Below, in pieces: positions 18,902 to 28,910 of a stretch of DNA of 64,000 nucleotides. Each line of letters opens with the position of its first letter. Positions within the stretch are counted from its first letter, which is position 1. This DNA is from Adineta ricciae. Lineage: Eukaryota > Rotifera > Eurotatoria > Adinetida > Adinetidae. The notes under the pieces were generated by a model that had not been told where the DNA came from, made no database searches, and was given only the letters and a program-made list of their open reading frames with translations. A program made the position numbers and the translations under genes. Location: positions 62,001 to 126,000 of the forward strand of contig CAJNOJ010000188.1 in assembly GCA_905250025.1 (NCBI GenBank). Direction: 5' to 3'.

Positions 18902-21496
18902 ATGATTCAGGTATTCGATAACAAATCTGTTTTATGTTGTTTTTATAAAAAACAGTTACGAAAAAATATGGCGGATCATCTCGGTCGTACAGAAGCATAT
19001 GATGAAATATTACCGTTTAATATTCAGTCCACGCCTTCGAATTCGGATGATTGTATCGCTGTTTGGTTAAATTCAGAAGACAAACTGAGTCCTGAAGTTC
19101 AGTCAGAGATAAACAGCGCAATACGATCGATTGCAGCCTATTTGCAAATGTTCACAAATGTCGATGAATGTATAGATTTTATCTCTTCTATCGTCTATGA
19201 AAAAGTATTCCTCTTCGTATCGATATCCGTTGCTCGACAACTTGTACCACTAATCCATGACCTTCTCCAGTTGGTATATATTTATGTCTACACCACAAGC
19301 GATGTTCATATTCATCAATCGAGCTGGATGAAAGACTTTCCTATTGTTCGAGTTGGAAATCAGCATGAATTGCTAGAACAATTACAACGCGACATAAAAT
19401 ATTTGCAAACTGATGCGTCGCCATTTTCACTATGTTGGACAGAGACAGCAACTAATCATTCGACTCAAGATTTTAACATTCAACACGCGAATTTCCAATG
19501 GAATCAACTACTACTTGCTGCACTAAGACGACTACCTCAGAATGATCGATCGAAACAAGATATCATTGATGAATGTAAGGCGCAGTACCAAAATAATACT
19601 TCGGTGCTGAAACAGATCGAAGAATTTGAGAAATCTTATCGGTCTGAATTAGCTATTTGGTGGTACACCCGAGATTGTTTCTTATACAAGATGATCCATC
19701 GTGCACTTCGTACGGAAGATATAGATATCATTTTTAAATTTCGATTTTTCATAACCGATCTTTACAACCAACTGAGCGACTTACATAGACGATCCAATTC
19801 GGAGCGATCAAATCTGTTGGTTCTTTATCGTGGCCAACGATTAATGTCAAATGAATTGGAAGTTTTGAAATCGAATATAAATTGCATTATTTCAATGAAC
19901 ACATTTTTATCGGCAACAACAAATCTGGATGTGGCGTTGATGTTCGCTGGAAATGGATCCGAACGACCTCTGATTGAATCCGTACTGTTCCAAATAACGA
20001 TTGATGTCAATCAATCAGACCAACCTGTCGCCGATATTTCACAGCTCGGTTACATGAAAGATGAAGATGAAGTTCTTCTTTCAATGAGTATGTTATTTCG
20101 AGTAAATGTCATTTACGAGGTAGATAACAGCGTATGGAAAGTGGAGTTATTGTGTATCAATGAAACTGATATTGAACTGAATGGTTATTATAAATATCTG
20201 AAAAAGAACATTAAGAAAGGCAGCGATCCGCTTCTAAACTTTGGATCGCTTCTTTTCGAAATGGGTCTATACGACAAAGAAGAGAAATATTATTTAATGG
20301 TACTCGCTGAAGGTACGAACAAGTATGGTGTGGTCTACAATAATCTTGGTTTTTGCTATTATCATAAACGTAATTATAGACGAGCTTTAGATTATTACAA
20401 TAAAGCATTGACTCATTATGCCATGGAAAATCTTGATGAAGATCCATGTTGTACGCAAACGTACAATAATATTGGACTTATTTATCAAGCTGAAGGTAAG
20501 TATAAGGAAGCACAAAGATTCTATCAGAAAGCACTGAAAATACATGAGAAAAATCCAACAAAAAATGTCATTGGATATGTTCAAACTCTTACCGGTCTTG
20601 GAAGTATTTACAAAGCACAAAATGCTTACAATCAGGCGTTGACACTGTATTTACAAGCGTTAGATATAGTGCATACTCAACGACCTGGAAATTATTTTGG
20701 AGAAGGAGGCATTCATCATCACATAGGGTCCATTTACTTCGCATTGGGGCGGTACGATGAGTCAATAAGCACTTTAACAAAAGCTTTACGAATATCTCAA
20801 ACATTATTGCCAAACAATCATCCTGTTAATATTGACATATTAATAGACATAGGACTTGTATATGATCAGAAAGCAGAATATGATCAAGCACTCAACTATT
20901 ATAGACAAGCACATAATGTCTTTATAAAACAAAAGATCGTTGATCAGATTGAACTTGCTACGCTTTATAATAATATTGGGATCATTTATAGTAAAAAAGG
21001 TGAGTATTCTTTAGCATTAGAGTACCATTATAAATCTTTAGAAATCAGAGAACAATTTGCTTCACAATGTGCGAATACCATTGCTAATTCATGTCTTAAT
21101 ATTAGTATTGTTTATATCAAGATGAAAAATTATCATGAAGGTATTAAGTTAGCAGAAAAAGGTATTGCTACTATACGTCAGTCTCAATGTCCAGATCACG
21201 TCGATCTCGGAATATTGTATAATAATTTGGGAACAGCCTATCAGGATATGAGAGATTTCAAGCAAGCTCTACACTACTTTCAGCTGTCTCTTGATATTAA
21301 ATATCGATATTATCCATCAAATCATTCGTCGATTGGAACAACGTTAGATAATATTTCTTATCAGTACTTATTAACAGGAGATATTTCAACAAGTCTATAT
21401 TACCAACAACAGTCTTTAAAAATATTCGAGCAATCGCTTGGCATTAATCATCCAACTACAATTAACTGTAGAACATATCTCGAATTGCTTCAGTGA
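18902..21496 (+). CDS. NAD-protein-arginine ADP-ribosyltransferase with TPR repeats (ART-TPR 2)
   Basis: The frame is open for 864 residues, but 18911-18955 is very probably an in-frame 45-bp intron (CAG|GTATTC ... ACAG|TTACG). The copy at 22030 has indels exactly there, so the protein is likely about 849 residues beginning MIQLRKNMADHLG. Layout: N-terminal domain shared with ART-TPR 1 (about 50-165), ART domain with YRGQR near 308, SMNTFLSAT near 330 and DEDEVLLS with ExE near 385, then about ten TPR units from 445 to 860. The R-S-ExE set predicts arginine-directed mono-ADP-ribosylation. It probably acts in the cytosol, since no signal or membrane segment is seen. Substrates are unknown; the TPR arm is the likely partner-binding part. 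Confidence 0.9.
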   Translation: MIQVFDNKSVLCCFYKKQLRKNMADHLGRTEAYDEILPFNIQSTPSNSDDCIAVWLNSEDKLSPEVQSEINSAIRSIAAYLQMFTNVDECIDFISSIVYEKVFLFVSISVARQLVPLIHDLLQLVYIYVYTTSDVHIHQSSWMKDFPIVRVGNQHELLEQLQRDIKYLQTDASPFSLCWTETATNHSTQDFNIQHANFQWNQLLLAALRRLPQNDRSKQDIIDECKAQYQNNTSVLKQIEEFEKSYRSELAIWWYTRDCFLYKMIHRALRTEDIDIIFKFRFFITDLYNQLSDLHRRSNSERSNLLVLYRGQRLMSNELEVLKSNINCIISMNTFLSATTNLDVALMFAGNGSERPLIESVLFQITIDVNQSDQPVADISQLGYMKDEDEVLLSMSMLFRVNVIYEVDNSVWKVELLCINETDIELNGYYKYLKKNIKKGSDPLLNFGSLLFEMGLYDKEEKYYLMVLAEGTNKYGVVYNNLGFCYYHKRNYRRALDYYNKALTHYAMENLDEDPCCTQTYNNIGLIYQAEGKYKEAQRFYQKALKIHEKNPTKNVIGYVQTLTGLGSIYKAQNAYNQALTLYLQALDIVHTQRPGNYFGEGGIHHHIGSIYFALGRYDESISTLTKALRISQTLLPNNHPVNIDILIDIGLVYDQKAEYDQALNYYRQAHNVFIKQKIVDQIELATLYNNIGIIYSKKGEYSLALEYHYKSLEIREQFASQCANTIANSCLNISIVYIKMKNYHEGIKLAEKGIATIRQSQCPDHVDLGILYNNLGTAYQDMRDFKQALHYFQLSLDIKYRYYPSNHSSIGTTLDNISYQYLLTGDISTSLYYQQQSLKIFEQSLGINHPTTINCRTYLELLQ

Positions 21497-21603
21497 TTTA
21501 ACTAACCAAAAAACGTTGAATCTATCCCTTTATTTGTTTTTATTTATTTTTCATATATTAAAATAAAACCTTACGGCTAGCAAATTCTCAAGAGTGAATT
21601 CCA

Positions 21604-21807
21604 TTACCACCAAGAAAATGTCATTCCGCCGTTGTTTCTTGAATTCCAAGCATAATCTCGTTGATTCAGCAGAAACAATTCTTGTGCTCTAGCCTCGAAT
21701 GCACTGTCAGCGGGAGCAAAACGTGCACGTAGATCCATTCCTCGATTGGCGGCTTGTTGCATTTGCACCGCAATATTATCCATTCCACCACGACCATGTT
21801 CATTCAG
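21604..21807 (-). pseudogene. truncated 3' end of the GIY-YIG-like gene (copy 1)
   Basis: The sequence repeats the last exon of the gene at 24964-25447 (stop at 21604) and breaks off at the N at 21808. It is probably an assembly duplicate rather than a separate gene. Confidence 0.7.
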
Positions 21808-21808
21808 N
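21808..21808. other. single-N junction 1
   Basis: After this N the sequence steps back to the equivalent of 18678 and repeats about 3.13 kb. It is probably a scaffold join between overlapping or allelic contigs. Confidence 0.8.
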
Positions 21809-21858
21809 CTAAATTAATTTAACAATTGTTCTCAAAGGCGATCTTTGCACTCATTTAC

Positions 21859-21899
21859 CTTTCACCATGACGAAGTAGAATTAACTTGTACACAACCAT
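21859..21899 (-). pseudogene. duplicate of phosphoglycerate mutase exon 1
   Basis: It encodes the same [13 protein letters not shown] start and splice donor as 18768-18728 with one silent-looking change, but no further exons follow before the N at 21808. Confidence 0.8.
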
Positions 21900-22029
21900 G
21901 ACTAAATCAAATGAGTCGAATCCATTCGTTTATAATATTATCCATCTTGTATATAGGAAGCAATCTATAGTTGTCGTTAGTTGACACAGTCAGTACGTAA
22001 TACCTAAAAAATTCTCCTCCGCTGCGTAA

Positions 22030-24643
22030 ATGATTCAGGTATTCGATAACAGATAACAAGTCCGTTTTATGTTGTTTTTATAAAAAAAACAGCTACGAAA
22101 AAAATATGGCAGATCATCTCGGTCGTGCAGAAGCATACGATGAAATATTACCGTTTAATATTTAGTCCACGCCTTCGAATTCGGATGATTGTATCGCTGT
22201 TTGGTTAAATTCAGAAGACAAACTGAGTCCTGAAGTTCAGTCAGAGATAAACAGCGCAATACGATCGATTGCAGACTATTTGCAAATGTTCACAAATGTC
22301 GATGAATGTATAGATTTTATCTCTTCTATCGTCTATGAAAAAGTATTTCTCTTCGTATCGATATCCGTTGCTCGACAACTTGTACCACTAATCCATGACC
22401 TTCTCCAGTTGGTATATATTTATGTCTACACTACAAGCGATGTTCATATTCATCAAACGACCTGGATGAAAGACTTTCCTATTGTTCGAGTTGGAAATCA
22501 GCATGAATTGCTAGAACAATTACAACGCGACATAAAATCTTTGCAAACTAATGCGTCGCCATTTTCACTGTGTTGGACAGAGGCAGCAACTAATCATTCG
22601 ATTCAAAATCTTAACATTCAGCACGCGAGTTTCCAATGGAATCAACTACTACTTGCTGCTCTAAGACAATTACCTCAAAATGATCGATCGAAACAAGATA
22701 TCATTGATGAATGTAAGGCGCAATATCAAAATAATACATCGGTGCTGAAACAGATCGAAGAATTTGAGAAATCTTATCGGTCTGAATTAGCTATTTGGTG
22801 GTACACCCGAGATTGTTTCCTATACAAGATGATCAATCGCGCACTTCGTACGGAAGATATAGATATCATTTTTAAATTTCGATTTTTCATAACCGATCTT
22901 TACAACCAACTGAGCGACTTACATAAACAATCCAAATCGGAGCGATCAAATCTGTTGATTCTTTATCGTGGCCAGCGATTAACGTCAAATGAATTGAAAG
23001 TTTTGAAATCGAATATAAATTGCATTATTTCAATGAACACATTTTTATCGGCAACAACAAATCTGGATGTGGCGTTGATGTTCGCTGGAAATGGATCCGA
23101 ACGACCTCTAATTGAATCCGTACTGTTCCAAATAACGATTGATGTCAATCAATCAGACCAACCTGTCGCCGATATTTCACAGCTCGGTTACATGAAAGAT
23201 GAAGATGAAGTTCTTCTTTCAATGAGTATGTTATTCCGAGTAAATGTCATTTGCGAGGTAGATAACAGCGTATGGAAAGTGGAGTTATTGTCTATCAATG
23301 AAACTGATATTGAACTGAATGGTTATCATAAATATATGAAAAAGAACATTGAGAAAGACAGCGATCCGCTTCTAAACTTTGGATCGCTTCTTTTCCAAAT
23401 GGGTCTATACGACAAAGAAGAGAAATATTATTTAATGGTACTCGCTGAAGGTACGAACGAGTGTGGTGCGGTCTACAATAATCTTGGTGTATGCTATTAT
23501 CATAAACGTAATTATAGACGAGCTTTAGATTATTACAATAAAGCATTGAATCATTATGCCATGGAAAACCTTGATGAAGATCCATGTTGTACGCAAACGT
23601 ACAATAATATTGGACTTATTTATAAAGTTGAAGGCAATTATAAGGAAGCACAAAGCTTCTATCAGAAAGCACTGAAAATACATGAGAAAAATCCAACAAA
23701 AAATGTCATTGGATATGTTCAAACTCTTACCGGTCTTGGACATATTTATGAAGCACAAAATGCTTACAATCAAGCGTTGACACTGTATTTACAAGCGTTA
23801 GATATAGTACATACTCAACGACCTGAAAATTATTTTGGAGAAGGAGACATTCATCATCACATAGGGACCATTTACTTCGTATTGGGGCGGTATGATGAGT
23901 CAATAAGCACTTTAATAAAAGCTTTACGAATATCTCAAACACTATTGCCAAACAATCATCCTGTTAAGATTGGCATATTAATAGACATAGGACTAGTATA
24001 TGGTCAGAAAGCAGAATATGATCAAGCACTCAATTATTATAGACAAGCACATAATGTCTTGATAAAACAAAAGATCGTTAATCACATTCAACTTGCTACG
24101 CTTTATAATAATATTGGGATCATTTATAGTAAAAAAGATGAGTATTCTTTAGCATTAGAATACCATTATAAATCTTTAGAAATCAGAGAACAATTTGCTT
24201 CACAATGTGCGAATACCATTGCTAATTCATGTCTTAATATCAGTATTGTTTATATCAAGATGAAAAATTATCATGAAGGTATTAAGTTAGCAGAAAAAGG
24301 TATTGCTACTATACGTCAGTCTCAATGTCCAGATCACATCGATCTCGGAATATTTTATAATAATTTGGGAACAGCCTATCAAGATATGAGAGATTTCAAG
24401 CAAGCTCTACACTACTTTCAGCTGTCTCTTGATATTAAATATCGATATTATCCATCAAATCATTCGTCGATTGGAACAACGTTAGATAATATTTCTTATC
24501 TGTACTTATTAACAGGAGATATTTCAACAAGTCTATATTACCAACAACAGGCTTTAAAAATATTCGAGCAATCGCTTGGCATTAATCATCCAACTACAAT
24601 TAACTGTAGAACATATCTCGAATTGCTTCAGTCATTTGACTAA
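22030..24643 (+). pseudogene. ART-TPR 3, near-copy of ART-TPR 2 with a broken N-terminus
   Basis: It is nearly identical to ART-TPR 2 from the ATG at 22030 onward, including the putative short first intron. Two lesions hit the N-terminal part: an extra A in the A-run before the second Met shifts the frame, and CAG becomes TAG at 22163-22165. After that stop the frame is open to 24643 with the full ART (YRGQR, SMNTFLSAT, DEDEVLLS) and TPR regions, and an ATG at 22286 could start a protein of about 785 residues lacking the first part of the N-terminal domain. So it is either a recent pseudogene, a shortened but active enzyme, or the other haplotype of ART-TPR 2. The stop makes it unlikely to be a simple duplicate contig of the same allele. 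Confidence 0.75.
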
Positions 24644-24741
24644 CCCAAAAACGTTGAATCTATCCCTTTATTTGTTTTTATTTATTTTTCATATATTAAA
24701 ATAAAACCTTACGACTAGCAAATACTCAAGAGTGAATTCCA

Positions 24742-24945
24742 TTACCACCAAGAAAATGTCATTCCGCCGTTGTTTCTTGAATTCCAAGCATAATCTCGTT
24801 GATTCAGCAGAAACAATTCTTGTGCTCTAGCCTCGAATGCACTGTCAGCGGGAGCAAAACGTGCACGTACATCCATTCCTCGATTGGCGGCTTGTTGCAT
24901 TTGCACCGCAATATTATCCATTCCACCACGACCATGTTCGTCCAG
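24742..24945 (-). pseudogene. truncated 3' end of the GIY-YIG-like gene (copy 2)
   Basis: It again repeats the final exon, with small changes (MDVRARF in place of MDLRARF), and ends at the N at 24946. Confidence 0.7.
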
Positions 24946-24946
24946 N
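24946..24946. other. single-N junction 2
   Basis: The next base restarts about 219 bp earlier in the unit and then continues into the full GIY-YIG-like gene. Confidence 0.8.
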
Positions 24947-24963
24947 CTCAAGAGTGAATTCCA

Positions 24964-25447
24964 TTACCACCAAGAAAATGTCATTCCGCCGTTGTTTCTT
25001 GAATTCCAAGCATAATCTCGTTGATTCAGCAGAAACAATTCTTGTGCTCTAGCCTCGAATGCACTGTCAGCGGGAGCAAAACGTGCACGTAGATCCATTC
25101 CTCGATTGGCGGCTTGTTGCATTTGCACCGCAATATTATCCATTCCACCACGACCATGTTCATTCAGTCGTCGATGAACATCCATCGACATACCGGCATA
25201 CTGTATTGTGGGTCTTCCTACTCCTGACGTTGTCATCATCTGATAAACACCTGAAAGTAACATAGAATTGTGCAAAAAAGTGATTATATAATGGACGGGA
25301 TGGTTTACCTGGACCGTTATGTGCACCTATATCATTGTAATACTGTGAACGACCCTGTGTTAGAAGATCCGAGGAGCCAAATACAGGTTGTTGAAACGAA
25401 CCAAATCGTCTATCTCTCGAACCATCAATATTAACAACTTGTGGCAT
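24964..25447 (-). CDS. small GIY-YIG-fold protein
   Basis: Exons 25447-25309 and 25250-24964 join across a 58-bp GT-AG intron in phase to 141 residues. The second exon reads GVYQMM ... IQYAGMSMDVHRRLNEHG ... AFEARAQELFLLNQRD, which fits the GIY-YIG nuclease core: G-V-Y strand, Y-x-G strand, conserved Arg and His in the helix, and a later Glu. Family members are DNA-cleaving or repair enzymes; this one is close to the minimal core length and its role is unknown. Compared with the copy at 28352-28651 it lacks 23 N-terminal codons (MARSIRDIGWVLRGDG...), removed by a deletion of roughly 110 bp next to the start. The ATG used here is the internal Met of the longer form. Confidence 0.6.
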
Positions 25448-25654
25448 TTTTCACCGTCTATACGTATACCGATGTAGTGAGTTTTTTCCCAGTGAGTCAC
25501 GATATAAAGAAAACTCATTTCATTCTTTTATCAATTCTTTCGCGAGTTTCTCGCCGAGACACGATACTATTCTGCTTCCACCATTTTATTCATACTAAAG
25601 CAACAAAAAAAGTAACAGCTGCTGCGAAAGATGCGTCTCATATGAAATGTGCCT

Positions 25655-26937
25655 TTAATTAAATTGATCGCCCATTTTGGCTGCCATTGTCACAAGTAGA
25701 ACGAGGAAATAGATTGAGATGATGTCACCTGGTCTATTAGCGCCACTCGTTTGTTTACTATCTAATTGTATAACATGACTAGCGATACCACACATATTTT
25801 TCCCACGTACAATACGAATATATCCTTTCTCACCCCAAGTTTCCCCTTCAATCACGAAAAATTATAGCCAGACATTCATTTTCATAATACGCAACCTACC
25901 CCAACTATTTTTGCATATCCAAAATGGTCTTCCTTTTTCAACACCATAACCAACAATTTGTATCTAAGAAACCATTCAAAATAGTCCGTAATAATCAGAC
26001 ATATTTCTTACCACATGATCCCAAATCGTCTGTTCACAATTCGGCACATCATAAACACCTTTATCATATAACATAAAACTTTCCGCGCTAGCATCTATAC
26101 CGGCCCATAGAGTAGAATCTTGAATCCAACTCAACATGGTAGTTTCACTTTTGCTTGTAAGACGATTGATTGTATCGAACTAGAGCACATCAGAAATTGC
26201 GAGAGCAATGGGCAATCGAATTGAGACATACTTTAGCGTATATTGGACATTGGTTCGGATTGCATTGACGGAGAATGTCCGGATAGTCACTTTGTCGACA
26301 AATACCCGTGAGATTTTTCAGGCAATCAAATGGATCGTCGATCGTTTGACAGCAATCAAACACTTGAGCACTACTGCCCTGTACAAGCTTTTTGGTTTTG
26401 ATGGCATGGAGACTTTCGATGATTTCTACAGAATGATAATGAAAGGATGAATACGATTTGTTTCTTGTTCTTCCTAGTTACCAGTACTAACAACAGAAAG
26501 AACCATCTCTTGTATTCGACCTTGGTTTTGAACGGGCGAGATGACACCTTTCACTCGCCAATCGAGCGATGCAGGAAGATCTTTTACTTCGGCGGATTCT
26601 TTGAACGATGTTGAATGAACAGTGTTCACTACACTGCGTTTTTTGGAGACAAGATCCTATGAGATACATTCGACTAATAGCTTCGTTCGTTAAAATTCTA
26701 TACTTCAATTCGTTGATCAGCAAGATGGTTGATTTTCATTGTAAATGTTGCATCTGGATGAGTTTGTTGAAAACGATGCATTCGCTGAATATTTTCAATA
26801 AAAAGTTGTTTATGCTTTACTTCCTCCGCATCCGTTGCATATTGTTTTCCATAATCACGTTTAAATCTCTCCCATTCTGAGGACAAACTACACATAACAG
26901 TACCAAATACAATGCACGATAGAATAAACTTAAACAT
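25655..26937 (-). CDS. papain-family (cathepsin-like) protein lacking the catalytic Cys
   Basis: Six exons (26937-26704, 26656-26482, 26425-26232, 26179-26012, 25963-25900, 25845-25655) join in phase to 341 residues. It has a signal peptide (MFKFILSCIVFGTVMCS), an I29 propeptide (EWERFKRDYGKQYATDAEE, NHLADQ), the mature start LPASLDWRVKGVISPVQNQG, then the His region TIWDHV and the Asn region KNSWG. The stretch that normally reads QCGSCWAF reads RIQEMVLSVV, so the active-site Cys is absent although Gln, His and Asn are kept. It should therefore be a secreted pseudopeptidase, perhaps an inhibitor or binding protein. The mature domain is followed by an extra hydrophobic tail (ISIYFLVLLVTMAA) that may anchor it. 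The same loss is seen in the second copy at 28911-29817. Confidence 0.8.
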
Positions 26938-26954
26938 CTCGCTCGAATAACAAA

Positions 26955-27149
26955 ATGTCGAAAGAGAAGACTATACCGTTGAAAGATAGTATTATTTGCA
27001 TAATTACTCTCGTAACTTATCTGAAAACTGCAACTTGCTGTGACATCTGCCTGTCCTTTTTCTTTGTTGGTCTACCTGATAGAGGTAAAGCATATCAAGA
27101 AATGCAAGCGAAATTACATCAGATACTGAAATTCTTTCATGTAAAGTAA
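26955..27149 (+). pseudogene. possible fragment resembling the 6-phosphofructo-2-kinase P-loop
   Basis: A 64-residue frame contains FFFVGLPDRGKAYQEMQAKL, which recalls the VGLPARGKTY P-loop of PFKFB enzymes but lacks the Lys-Thr/Ser ending of a working Walker A motif. It sits between the cathepsin-like start codon and the kinase-like gene with no further exons. It may be a relic or chance. Confidence 0.2.
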
Positions 27150-27158
27150 AAAAATCAA

Positions 27159-28232
27159 ATGGCAGTCCACACACATCACATTACAAATGAACAAATCAAA
27201 AACATTTTACAAGATAGTAAAGTTCTCGATGGTAATGATGAATTCACCTCATCGCGTATTACCAATGGATTTTGTAATCCAATCTATCACATAAAGATGT
27301 CCAGCGGTAATCAGTATATTCTGAAGGTGACAAATCCGATTTGGAAGAAACTCAAGACAAGAAATGAAGCGATCGTGCTGAATTTCTTGCATAAGTACAC
27401 ATCGATCCCAGTACCGAAAGTCATCTCGTATTCGAACACAAATGAACTTATCGGTTACGAATACATTCTTATGACGTACGTACCAGGAATTCCATTGTCT
27501 GATGTTTATGATTCGTTAAGTTTCGAAGAACGAAAGCCTTATTTATTTCAACTTGTGAAAATTTATGTTGAAATGGTGAATATCGATATACGTTCAACCG
27601 ATATGAATAAATTAGGTTGCTTTGAAAAGATCAACGAAAAGGATGGAGCGTTCGAAGCGGTTTTATGTCCCAATGTCGATTCCCTACAAGGTCCACACAA
27701 CAATATCTACGATTATTCATGCGATTACATCAAGTTTCGATTTCCAGAAATGTTACAGTCGAAATATTCTCACTATGTACCGAAATTCGAAGCAATTATC
27801 AAATCATTGCGCGAAGAGCAACAGAAAACGGTATTCGACGAACGAGTAGTCCTAACGCATACGGATATAGCGCCAAAAAATGTCATAGTCGATCCTGCAA
27901 CAAAAACCGTTCAAGCCTTGATCGACTGGGAATGGAGTTCGTTGATGGTTGTCGATCAAGATTTTGAAACCATGACGCTTGGAGGAGTATGGAAAGGCGA
28001 GCAAGAATTAGTGTTCCTTCGTGAAACTCTATCTACTCTCTTGGGTGAACAACGAATGAAAACATATCAGGAGCAATTCGAAAAACGAAAGAATATGAAT
28101 GATGCTGTATCTGAAGCTATGGTTATTGTTGCTTATCAGGATTGGTATCACGGTAGAGAACATCTACTGGAACAAGCAGAGAAAGATTTGGAACGTGATG
28201 TACAAGATTTGTTTTCACGATTTGATGTGTAA
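27159..28232 (+). CDS. aminoglycoside phosphotransferase-family kinase (APH/choline-kinase-like)
   Basis: A single open exon of 357 residues starts at ATG 27159. The kinase-like fold signatures are present: an N-terminal ITNGFCNPIYHIKM nucleotide loop, YILKVTNP with the Lys, catalytic HTDIAPKNVIV (near residue 232) and metal-binding LIDWEWSS (near 253). Family enzymes phosphorylate small molecules or macrolides/aminoglycosides with ATP or GTP; the substrate here is unknown. Lack of introns, unlike most neighbours, and the bacterial/fungal flavour of the family make horizontal origin plausible but unproved. Its 3' end is repeated after the N bases at 29818 and 31481. Confidence 0.85.
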   Translation: MAVHTHHITNEQIKNILQDSKVLDGNDEFTSSRITNGFCNPIYHIKMSSGNQYILKVTNPIWKKLKTRNEAIVLNFLHKYTSIPVPKVISYSNTNELIGYEYILMTYVPGIPLSDVYDSLSFEERKPYLFQLVKIYVEMVNIDIRSTDMNKLGCFEKINEKDGAFEAVLCPNVDSLQGPHNNIYDYSCDYIKFRFPEMLQSKYSHYVPKFEAIIKSLREEQQKTVFDERVVLTHTDIAPKNVIVDPATKTVQALIDWEWSSLMVVDQDFETMTLGGVWKGEQELVFLRETLSTLLGEQRMKTYQEQFEKRKNMNDAVSEAMVIVAYQDWYHGREHLLEQAEKDLERDVQDLFSRFDV

Positions 28233-28350
28233 AGTAAACGATCAGTTGATAGGAGTAAATCTTATTTGCTCGCAAAGTTACAATTTTTTTTTAAATACCC
28301 ATGTACTGTATGTCTTCGAGAGAATTGTAATCAATAGAAAACAGTGGAAA

Positions 28351-28351
28351 N
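28351..28351. other. single-N junction 3
   Basis: Sequence steps back about 3.1 kb, into the middle of the GIY-YIG-like gene. Confidence 0.8.
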
Positions 28352-28651
28352 TTCCTACTCCTGACGTTGTCATCATTTGATAAACACCTGAAAGTAACAT
28401 AGAATTATGCAAAACAGTGATTATAATGGAAGGGATGGTTTACCTGGACCGTTATGTGCACCTATATCATTGTAATACTGTGAACGACCCTGTGTTAGAA
28501 GATCCGAGGAGCCAAATACAGGTTGTTGAAATGAACCAAATCGTCTATCTCTCGAACCATCAATATTAAGAACTTGTGGCATTGTATAACGTTGATCATG
28601 TTCACCATCACCTCTAAGTACCCAACCAATATCTCTAATTGAGCGTGCCAT
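28352..28651 (-). pseudogene. second, 3'-truncated copy of the GIY-YIG-like gene with a longer N-terminus
   Basis: Exon 1 (28651-28444) starts MARSIRDIGWVLRGDGEHDQ and continues into the same MPQV..NIDGSRDRRFG region as the copy at 25447; exon 2 is cut after about 36 bp by the N at 28351. The longer start is probably ancestral and the shorter one at 25447 derived. Confidence 0.65.
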
Positions 28652-28910
28652 TACTAGTAAAATCTTTTTTTTGTTATGAAAAATACCATGAAAATTACAC
28701 CGTCTAATATGTATTCCGATGTAGTGAGTTTTCCCCAGTGAGTCACGGTATGAAAAAAAACTCATTTTATTCTTTTACTAGTTCTTCCGCGCGTTTCTCG
28801 CCGAGACACGATACTATTCTGCTTCCACCATTTTATTCTTGCTAAAGCAACAAAAAAGTAACAGCTGCTGCGAAAGATGCGTCTCATATGAAATGTGTCT
28901 TTAATTAAAT

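Noticed and set aside
20211-20813. Minus-strand frames inside the ART-TPR genes
   Set aside because: Antisense of TPR-coding sequence; repeated in both copies for the same reason.
26208-26450. 80-residue + frames here and at 29454-29696
   Set aside because: Antisense of exon 3 of the cathepsin-like gene; similarity between the two only reflects the duplicated block.
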